DNA from: Strigomonas culicis
Lineage: Eukaryota > Euglenozoa > Kinetoplastea > Trypanosomatida > Trypanosomatidae
Assembly (NCBI GenBank): GCA_000482145.1
Contig: AUXH01000631.1
Span: 1 to 10,846 of the forward strand
Direction of reading: 5' to 3'
Length of the DNA: 10,846 nucleotides
Part shown: positions 1-6,878 of the stretch, one piece after another
How positions within the stretch are numbered: the first letter of the stretch is position 1
Layout of the letters: the number at the start of each line of letters is the position of its first letter
Position numbers and translations under genes: made by a program
Notes under the pieces: generated by a model
Database searches by the model: none
What the model saw: the letters and a program-made list of their open reading frames with translations, nothing else
Told to the model about the DNA's origin: nothing

Positions 1-689
1 CGGGCGAGAGTACGTTTTTTTTCCTTTCCTCTCTCTCTCTCTCTTTTTTTTTTTTTCGTTCATGCTTGTTTTCTTCTTCGTTGATGCGTGTGTGCGTACA
101 TGTTGCTGTTGTGAGAAAATGAACACTGCGATCCACAGACGCATCAGAAAGGCGAAAAAAAGATGAACAGCAGACTGAAAGAGAAAAGAGTTACACCAAC
201 GTCATTATTATTATTATATGTATGCGATACCATACGTATAAGTGCTTCGTTTTTCTTTTTTTATTGATGTACGTGAACGGCTTTCATTTTGATTCTGCTA
301 TTGGTTTTAGTGGACTTCATTTTTTTTTTCTTTCTCTTTTCTGTTTTTTTTTCTTTTTTCGTTGCTATCATGTTTTTTTTCTTCTTCCTTTTTCGTTGCT
401 TTGGAGACAACCTGTCTGATACGTAGTGAGTATTGGAATACATATCTTGACTGTTTGCTGTATATGTATTTCTATTTACATTTCCCTCTCTGTATATATT
501 TCCTTTTTTATTCCTTTTTCATTTTTTTCTGTTGTCATGCTTCATTTTCTTCTTTCTTTCTTTTCTTTTGTACCTCATTTAGATTTGTATAAAGCCATAC
601 TGTTCGCACGAAACATGCTGCCTTGGCAGAGAAATATAATAGAAGAGAAAAGGATAACAATAAAAATCATGAAATCGCAATGCTTAAAA

Positions 690-727
<38 letters not shown>

Positions 728-1150
728 GGACTCACTACAGCAAGAAAAAACAAACAAATGGTAGCAGATTACCTCCTTAAAAAAACAGTTTTTCATTTGA
801 GTTTTTTTTTTACTTTTCGTTTAAGCTACTCTTTTTTTTTTTTGTTCTCATTCTTTCGAGCTTTTTTCTTCTTTACTTCGGGGATTTAATATTAATCGTA
901 ATACTGTGTTGTTTTCCCCTTTCGTTCATTTTTGTTTTTGTTAAAGCAGAAAAGAAAATGTGAAGGCTAAGCGGAGTACTTTTTCACTTCTTATGTGTTT
1001 TTTGTGTAGTTTTTATCGTTTCAGCATTTTTTTGTTTCCTTCTTTTTCTTTTTCTCTTAACGATATAAGTATAAATATATATAGACACATAAATGTACAT
1101 CCATAATCATAATTAAAAAAAAATAATTCCCCTATTCTATTTCTTTTATG
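1..1150. other. Gene-free AT-rich region, probably 3' UTR/intergenic of an upstream gene
   Basis: I see no coding region here. The open frames are T-rich or A-rich low-complexity translations (runs of Phe/Leu/Ser or Lys/Arg) with no GC rise. The region holds a CT-rich run near the left edge (about 29-56), many T-homopolymers, and a long AT dinucleotide run at 692-722. ATG triplets occur freely here (for example near 62, 82, 119, 162, 266, 369 and 1148), in sharp contrast to 1151-2226. That free use of ATG fits 3' UTR or intergenic DNA rather than a scanned 5' leader. The upstream gene it would belong to lies outside the window. Confidence 0.5.
692..722. repeat. (AT)15 dinucleotide microsatellite
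   Basis: This is an uninterrupted alternating A/T run of 31 bases, the longest in the window. Shorter AT runs lie at about 3765-3784, 5509-5524, 5572-5591, 7251-7267 (continuing into an AC run) and 8068-8085. All lie outside the coding regions. They are probably replication-slippage tracts and likely polymorphic. Nothing suggests a promoter role. Confidence 0.9.
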
Positions 1151-1159
1151 ATTGAACTG

Positions 1160-1268
1160 TATTCTTTCTTTTTTACTCTTTTTTTTTGTTTTTCGTGTTC
1201 TGTATTCTCTTCTTCTATTTCTTTCTTCTCCTCTTTCTCTTCTTTTTTTTTTATCATAACTACAAAAG
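1160..1268 (+). promoter_or_regulatory. Candidate trans-splice acceptor for gene 1 (polypyrimidine tract + AG)
   Basis: Bases about 1160-1253 are almost entirely C/T, with only scattered A and G, and the first AG afterwards is at 1267-1268. In trypanosomatids such tracts direct spliced-leader addition at a nearby downstream AG and also set the poly(A) site of the gene upstream. The tract sits exactly where ATG triplets vanish (last ATG at 1148-1150), which supports the mature mRNA starting about here. If AG 1267-1268 is used, the leader is 958 nt plus the spliced leader. A second, weaker acceptor is the T/C-rich stretch about 1901-1940 with AG at 1944-1945, giving a 281-nt leader. Both are predictions from sequence pattern. 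Confidence 0.5.
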
Positions 1269-2226
1269 GACACGGTATTTATAACATACTTATTATTGTT
1301 CAATAATTATAAATAAGTACTTCTTTAAATTCTACCTATTCTGGTACCTTCCTTTTTTTTTGTTGTTTGCTTTCATCATTGCTTTTTTTTTTTGTTGTGG
1401 TTGCATTTATTTCCATCTTTTAGTTTTTCTTAAAAGAACAAGATCGTAACATATTCTCTCGTACTTACTTGAACTGAAATTCTACTCTAGTTATTATTTC
1501 CTTTTTTTTGCTTTTTGGAATTTTTTTTTTTTGCGTACTTCTCTCCCTCCTTTTTTTTTTGTTCTCTCCTTTTCACCTTCTACCTTTCACTTCTTTTTTC
1601 TAGTTTTTTTTTTTGAATTACATTTCTCCCTTTTTTTTTCCTTCGTTGAAAAGTAATTGAATCAATACGTAAAGAAAAATAGAGAAAAAAGGAAAAAAAA
1701 TATTGAAGATTATCACCGCAACATCCATAAAAGGGTAAACGGAGGCGCTCTTCTTACCACAGCAAATTGTTTTTTTTTTCTCTTTCTTGCGTTTATATTT
1801 CATTACAAACATTTTTTTCCCCTTTTTCTATCAACACACTAATCTATCTATTCAATATATAGAAGGAAAAAAAGAAGGGTATATATTTATATATACATAT
1901 TTCTTTTGTATTGTTATTCTCGTTCTCTTCTTGCCGCTGTTGTAGTAAGTATACGCATACCAACAGGCAAACCGAACTAAGGAAGGAAAAGAGATAACCG
2001 CCAACTACCACCGCAGAAATATATAAACGAATCAGTCAGCATAAGTCACGCCGATATACAAGGAAAAAGAATAAAAAGAATACAAAAGAGGGAGCATACT
2101 TGAGCAACAAGCAAGCCTCAAAGGAAAAGAAAAGAAGAAAAAAAAGAAAGAGAACAGAGAGAGAGAGACAGAAAGAGAGAGAGTGTGTGTAAGAAAAAAA
2201 AACTAAGGAGGAGTTAAGCCTCAACG
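1269..2226 (+). promoter_or_regulatory. Predicted long AUG-free 5' leader of gene 1
   Basis: Reading base by base, no ATG occurs on the + strand from 1151 to 2226, while CAT, the same triplet read from the other strand, occurs about 16 times. The first ATG is that of the 225-aa gene at 2227. The first two thirds are T-rich with a few A-rich patches. The last part (about 1960-2220) is purine-rich and ends in a GA-rich run. Selection against upstream start codons in a scanned leader is the simplest explanation. The exact 5' end depends on which acceptor is used. Confidence 0.6.
2104..2190 (+). repeat. Purine-rich A/G tract with GA repeats just before the gene 1 start
   Basis: This stretch is almost pure A/G and ends in GA dinucleotides followed by a short GT run (about 2182-2190). 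It lies in the predicted 5' leader, ending about 37 nt upstream of the start codon. It lacks pyrimidine tracts, so trans-splicing within it is unlikely, and it may keep the leader unstructured near the start. It is also complementary to the CT-rich run at 29-56, but that run lies outside the predicted mRNA. Confidence 0.7.
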
Positions 2227-2904
2227 ATGAGCCGCTCGCCCAACACGATGGGGACGTACCTGGCTGCAGCGGCGGCGCTCGCAGAGCACCACACAGGAAA
2301 GCACGCAGTGACGCTGCCGGCCGTTATGCAGCGACGAAGCTCCGCGGACGATGACACGGCCGACAACGATGAGGTGACCGCCAACGTGACGAACCGACAC
2401 CGCCAGCCGCAGCCGCAGCCGCAGCCGCAGCCGCACCCACTGGGGGCGGCGGCGCACGGTGTGCACACCCAACGCAGCACCGGAGACAATCATGTTCGCC
2501 GGAACAGCATCAACAGCAACAACAGCAACAACCATCACTGCCACAACCACCACAACGCCCCTACGGCCGCCAACGCGCACTCAAGCAGCCACACCCTGAC
2601 CAGCAACGACTCCAACTGGAGTACCGTGACGCTGTGCTCTCACAACAATCATCACCAGCATTTTCATTCGCACAACAACAACAACAACACCTCCACCAAC
2701 AATCATAATCATCATCACCATAATCAACCGCACCATCTGCATCCGAGTGCGCCGCCGCAGCGACCGACCGATGCGGGGCGGCAGATGCAACGGCTCGGCA
2801 GTTTCTACGTCCCGCCGACCGGCCGCGCTGATCCGCAGCGGAAGAAAGACAGCGAGAGAAGCGTGCGGGCTGCGGAGCTCCTCCTTCTCCTCAAACCGTC
2901 ATAA
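2227..2904 (+). CDS. Asn/His-rich low-complexity protein, 225 aa, C-terminal SVRAA-LL motif (gene 1)
   Basis: I do not recognise a family or domain. The frame is clearly GC-richer than its surroundings, and its ATG at 2227 is the first after 1,076 ATG-free bases, which fixes the start. Residues 11-20 form an Ala-rich stretch; H-A-V-T lies at 26-29 and recurs at the same residues in gene 3. Residues 60-70 are a Gln-Pro repeat, and 93-111 and 139-172 are Asn/His-rich with Asn and His runs. Residues 188-193 (Q-R-L-G-S-F) match a motif in the two other genes. A basic patch at 205-207 precedes the C-terminal motif S-V-R-A-A-E-L-L (212-219), followed by Leu-rich residues and K-P-S. There is no signal peptide or membrane segment, no CCCH zinc finger and no RRM. 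Most of the chain is probably disordered. It is the most diverged family member: R replaces E in the motif and the end is extended. The protein is probably real; its function is unknown. Antisense frames over it are shadows of the repetitive codons. Confidence 0.85.
   Translation: MSRSPNTMGTYLAAAAALAEHHTGKHAVTLPAVMQRRSSADDDTADNDEVTANVTNRHRQPQPQPQPQPHPLGAAAHGVHTQRSTGDNHVRRNSINSNNSNNHHCHNHHNAPTAANAHSSSHTLTSNDSNWSTVTLCSHNNHHQHFHSHNNNNNTSTNNHNHHHHNQPHHLHPSAPPQRPTDAGRQMQRLGSFYVPPTGRADPQRKKDSERSVRAAELLLLLKPS
2404..2436 (+). repeat. Gln-Pro hexanucleotide repeat inside gene 1
   Basis: Five near-perfect copies of a CAG-CCG hexamer encode alternating Gln and Pro (residues 60-69) followed by His. It is a likely slippage-prone, length-polymorphic tract in the disordered part of the protein. 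Confidence 0.9.
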
Positions 2905-5140
2905 AGAATGATATTATTCTTTTTAAAAAAGAAAAAGGAGGTGTAGAGAGAAAAAAAAGAAGTGAATAGAAACAAGGAATAATGAAAAAAAAAACAAGAA
3001 CAAAAATAATAGAGAGAGTAAGTAGATGTATTCATATCTATCTATCTATCCATCTATCTTTATATATACATGAAAGAAGGCATTCAAAAGAATGGGAATG
3101 CGCAACTGCAATTCGTCGTTTTTTTATTTTGGATATGACATTTTTTTCTTTTTTTCTTTTTAGTATACTACCATTATTGTTTTCTCCTTTTCTTTTTGTT
3201 TTCCTTCTCTTATTTTTTTCTTTTTTTCTTGTGGTTTACTGAAATCGTACTTATTGAGGTGTGCATGTTTTTCTACATGCAAACACTTTTTTTTTTTTTT
3301 TAAATACTCTTCTTTTTTTTTTCTCCTTTGAAAAAACAAAAACAAAAACAAAAAAATAATAACAACAAATGCAAAAATAAAGAATACACAACAAGAACAA
3401 CACCAACATGGAAAAAGAAAAGAAATAAAAGAGTATTAGTATTCAAGCTGAAATAAAAGTTACAATGATATTGAAAAGAAGAAGATTATTTATTTCCGTT
3501 TTTTTAATAATGAAAAAAAGAAATAGACACTGAAATAACCTTAAAGGGGAAAGGACACATGTTCATTAAGATCATTTTTTTTGGTCTTCTCTTTTTCCTC
3601 CCCGTTCTTTTTTTTCTTTTTTTTTCTCCGTTGAACTAAACAAATGAACAGCAGCGTTTTGTACAAACCATCATTACTTTCACATTTTTTTTTTAATATA
3701 TAAAAATTACATTCGCTGTATATGGTACCTACAAGAGCACCCTCCTCTATATAACCTTCGAATTTATATATATATATATATATACATAATACATAAATAA
3801 ATAAATCTATATATCTACCTATCTATATCAGTATTTGTATTGTAATAATTTTTTTAATTATTTCCACATCTTCTATATAAACATACATAACATACATATA
3901 TATATATACATTGCCGTCATGTACATATATGCTCATTGATCATTATAATAATATCATTTTTTTTTCACTTCCATTCCTTTTTTCTTTTGCTGGTTTTGCG
4001 TCTCATCTTCGCACAAAAAACAAACAAACAAAACAAACGTTATATGGATAAGGATAATAATAGTGTTAATGAATTAAATATTGTTAACTGTTTTCTGTAT
4101 TATTATTATTGTTATTATTATTTACCATTTTTTCATTCTTCTTATTCTTCTTAAAATAGAAGAACTGAAAAAAGAATTAATATCTTTAGTTTTATTTTTC
4201 ATCAAAACAAAACTCCACAGAACAAATACATGAACAAAAGTGTTTAATCCCTCCCAAAAAAGAAACATGCATAAAAAAGTAAATCAATAGAAAAGCAGAA
4301 GTCTAAAGGAGAAGAAAAGTGCACCTGTATAGTAAAAATACATGCAAGATAGAGAGAAAAGTACACTTTTTTTTCTCTTTGTGTTATTATTCTTTCTTAA
4401 TCCCACAATTTCATTTTGATTTTTTTTTAAAGTTCTTTTTTCTCAATTGTATTCCCTTTTTTCCTTTCTCTTTCCTTTTGCGTTTCTCTAATTATGATTA
4501 TTATTATTTATTATTATTATTATTGTTAATAGTTTACGAGTTCCTTTTTTTTCTCTTTCTGCACTTTTTTTTTGAATTAACATGATGACTGGAGAAGAAG
4601 GAGAGTATATTGGTGCGTACACCATCATTATATGTGCAATGTTGCAGGAATAGTACAGAGACTAATAATCAGAAAAAAGAAGAAGAGAATAAAACAAACG
4701 AAAAAAAAAGATGTATAATTTGATAAATCATGATAAAAGAGCATTATTTCGTGTGTATGCGTGTGTGTGGGAGGTATATATATATATATTTTGAAATCAG
4801 GCAAGAGGAAGAAAAAGGAGAAAACAGAAGTAATTAAAGGAAATCTGCATTTCTTTTTTTTCTTCCTTTTTTTTATGTATTCATTTTTTTTCTGTTCCTC
4901 TTTTTTTTGTGCTTTTTTTTTGGGTGTCCTTTTGCCTCATCTTAATAATAATAATAACAACAAAGTATAATTGTGTTTTTAGAACTTTTTTGTCTTCCGC
5001 TTTGGCGATGTCTGAGAAGAAAAAACAACAACCGGATATGATGTTGCTTCTGCTCTGTGGCAATCTGTTTTTTTTTCTCTTTAGGTTTTCTGTGATTCAT
5101 ACGCATCATTATGCGTTTGTGTTTGCTATGCTTGATGAGA
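2905..5140 (+). other. 3' UTR of gene 1 and intergenic region; no gene seen
   Basis: No coding region is supported here. Frames are T-, A- or ATT-driven low complexity without a GC rise, and ATG triplets are plentiful. Contents include an A/C-rich block at about 3336-3420, ATT/TAT-rich blocks at about 4100-4125 and 4495-4525, an AT run at 3765-3784, and ATCT/TATC repeats around 3037-3060 and 3808-3830. The frame at 4909-5295 contains a few ordinary-looking residues around 4990-5060 but is dominated by homopolymer translation. Poly(A) addition for gene 1 would be expected some 100-500 nt upstream of the acceptor at 5183, giving a 3' UTR of roughly 2 kb. Confidence 0.6.
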
Positions 5141-5146
5141 CAACAT

Positions 5147-5183
5147 TTTTTTCTTTACTCCTTCTTCTTCTTCCCTCTCTAAG
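5147..5183 (+). promoter_or_regulatory. Candidate trans-splice acceptor for gene 2 (polypyrimidine tract + AG)
   Basis: Bases about 5147-5180 are T/C with a single A (T-rich, then TTC repeats, then a CT run), and the first AG follows immediately at 5182-5183. This is a textbook trypanosomatid acceptor. It lies 45 nt after the last ATG (5135-5137) before a 1,426-nt ATG-free stretch, which supports its use. The predicted leader is 1,380 nt. It would also define the poly(A) site of gene 1. This is inferred from pattern only. Confidence 0.55.
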
Positions 5184-6563
5184 ATATCCTTTTTTGATAA
5201 GCCCATCTTTAAAGAAATTACTACTATTACTTGTTTTTTTTTACCCCTTTTTTTCTCACTTTTTTTTTTTTAAAGAAACAAGAAGAAAATCTTGAAACAC
5301 GTGACCGAAAAGCTGACGGCAACCATAAAAAGAAAAAATAAAGAATTCAAAAGAATATATATTTCTAATTATAAAATCGATATACTCTTTTTTTTTCTTT
5401 TTGATTCGCTTTATAATTTTTTTCCAGTTCTCTCTCTCTCTATATTTATATACAGAGCACATTTTCTTTTATTGATCTCTCCATCGATTTTTTTCTTCTT
5501 TTTTTTTCATATATATATATATACATATATACAGTATCTATATCTAAGGGTTTTCTTTCTTATTCGTTCATTATATATATATATATATATACACATTTTT
5601 TGTTTGCTTTTATACTTTTTTGTATATATCATTTTTTTTTGAGATTTTATACGCTTCTTTTTTTCTTCTTTTCTTTGTGTTTCCATTATCAGGACTCACT
5701 TGCAGATCATTCGAAAAAAGAAACTTAAAAGTATTATATCAAAAAAAAAACCCTTTTAGGAAAAGTAAAAACAAAAGCAAACGAATATACTTAGCGGTTT
5801 ATATTTAACGAGCCCCCCCCTCCTGTTCCGTGAACCGTTTGTTAAAGTTTTTTTTTGAATAAAACTTCTTTTTTTTTCTGAATCGTTCGTTTTTTTCTCC
5901 TTTTTTCTCTTCCTTTCAGCGATAATTATTACTGTATATCTTCTATTGTTGTTTGGAAAAGAAAAAAAAGAGAAGTATATTAATATACCGATTTTGTTTT
6001 TGCTATCTTGCTTTTTTATTTATTATTTTTTAATTTTGAACTCAAGTCTTTACTGTTCTTATAATTATCCTTACGTTCCCTTTCCTTAATAAAGAACGTC
6101 ATCGACAGGTGATTAAAGAAGACACTAACAAGAAAAGAACAAGAAAGCACTGTTAAAAAAAAAGAGCATTACGTAGATAGTAGCAATAATAATAATAATC
6201 CCCCAAAAGAGATTTATATTTCATTGTTTTTTGTTTTATTATTATTGTTATCATCTTTATTAGTATTGTTGTGTTTTCATTCCGTCTATACCTTTATTAT
6301 TATTATAAATTCACTTGCTTATTCGATTTTTGTTTCTCTTTTTTTTTTTGCATTCGGAAGAAAAAAAAGCAACAACACAACACCAACATAGTATAAAAAG
6401 GTACAGATTCTGTTTTTCCAAAAAGAAAAGAGAAAAAAAAGATAAAACAGGATATTATCAGAAACACTTTTGGACATCCGCTTTTTTTTTACATATATAT
6501 ATATATACATATCTATATATTATAAATACATTTTTTTTCTTTTTTCTTTTTGTCTTGTTTACC
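5184..6563 (+). promoter_or_regulatory. Predicted very long AUG-free 5' leader of gene 2
   Basis: No ATG occurs on the + strand from 5138 to 6563, while about 23 CAT triplets do. Apparent open frames here (from about 5292, 5620 and 6315) begin only at TTG and are T-rich low complexity, so I do not call them genes. The region alternates T-rich and A-rich blocks. It contains AT runs (5509-5524, 5572-5591), a C8 run at 5813-5820, ATT/AAT repeats (about 6185-6199, 6236-6247), and several internal pyrimidine tracts that could act as alternative acceptors. It is the longest ATG-free stretch in the window. Confidence 0.6.
6326..6360 (+). promoter_or_regulatory. Alternative trans-splice acceptor candidate for gene 2
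   Basis: A T/C-rich tract at about 6326-6349 is followed by the first AG at 6359-6360. Its use would give a 203-nt leader, which is an ordinary trypanosomatid length. It competes with the upstream acceptor at 5183 and the two need not be exclusive. Sequence alone cannot say which dominates. Confidence 0.45.
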
Positions 6564-6878
6564 ATGGGCAGTGAGAATAAATCTAAAGTCCCCTTGACGG
6601 AACTCGTACATACCACTACTACCACTATTGCTACCAATAATAATAACATGAATATGTACTCTCCCAACAAGAAGAGAATGTGTCGGATGGAGTGCTATGT
6701 CGAGGGCTTGAATTATTACGGGGATGCGACAGCTGTCAATCGCGACAGCACTGCGCCTCTTCCTTCTCCCCCCACGACCACTACGGCTTATCAGAACGTA
6801 TACACATATGAGGATCGTTATCTACAAAGCGATCGATCGGTGGAGGCCGCCTCGAAGCTCTTGGCTATGACAGAGTAA
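6564..6878 (+). CDS. Small Thr/Asn-rich protein, 104 aa, C-terminal SVEAASKLLAM motif (gene 2)
   Basis: I do not recognise a family. The ATG at 6564 is in a good context (ACC before, G after) and is the first after 1,426 ATG-free bases. The frame is open back to 6315, but only from a TTG and through homopolymer sequence, so I reject the longer version. Thr and Asn runs occupy residues 17-28. K-K-R at 36-38 is followed by C-R-M-E-C-Y (40-45), which aligns with motifs in genes 1 and 3. A Pro/Thr-rich linker (63-74) and a Tyr-containing segment (76-86) lead to R-S-V-E-A-A-S-K-L-L-A-M-T-E (91-104) at the very C terminus, nearly the same as the end of gene 3. The motif looks like an amphipathic helix (V93, A96, L99, L100). 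No signal peptide, membrane span or catalytic domain is visible. The third codon positions look less GC-biased than in genes 1 and 3. It is probably a real member of the three-gene family; function unknown. Confidence 0.83.
   Translation: MGSENKSKVPLTELVHTTTTTIATNNNNMNMYSPNKKRMCRMECYVEGLNYYGDATAVNRDSTAPLPSPPTTTTAYQNVYTYEDRYLQSDRSVEAASKLLAMTE

Noticed and set aside
692..722. AT runs as TATA-box promoters
   Set aside because: Protein genes in trypanosomatids are transcribed as polycistrons without TATA promoters, and the runs have no consistent position relative to the genes.
426..889. Plus-strand frames crossing the AT run at 692-722
   Set aside because: They translate dinucleotide repeats into Tyr-Ile runs and T-tracts into Phe. 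There is no coding signal.
2214..2580. Two overlapping minus-strand frames opposite gene 1 (Arg/Val/Cys/Gly-rich)
   Set aside because: They are shadows of GC-rich repetitive codons. The plus frame has the ATG-free leader and the shared motifs.
2521..2733. His/Asn-rich part of gene 1 as a metal-binding or zinc-finger domain
   Set aside because: Only two Cys lie nearby (C105, C137), no CCCH or C2H2 spacing is seen, and the His codons sit in a low-complexity tract.
4909..5295. Plus-strand frame of 128 residues with some ordinary-looking sequence around 4990-5060
   Set aside because: Most of it is Phe/Leu homopolymer translation, it crosses the predicted acceptor at 5183, and it lacks a GC rise or recognisable domain. 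A very small peptide cannot be fully excluded.
5292..5808. Two plus-strand frames inside the gene 2 leader that might look like upstream ORFs
   Set aside because: Both start at TTG, as no ATG exists in this region, and are low complexity.
6315..6563. N-terminal extension of gene 2 from an upstream start at 6315
   Set aside because: It begins with TTG, not ATG, and translates T-rich and A-rich repeats and an AT run. The first ATG is at 6564 in a favourable context.
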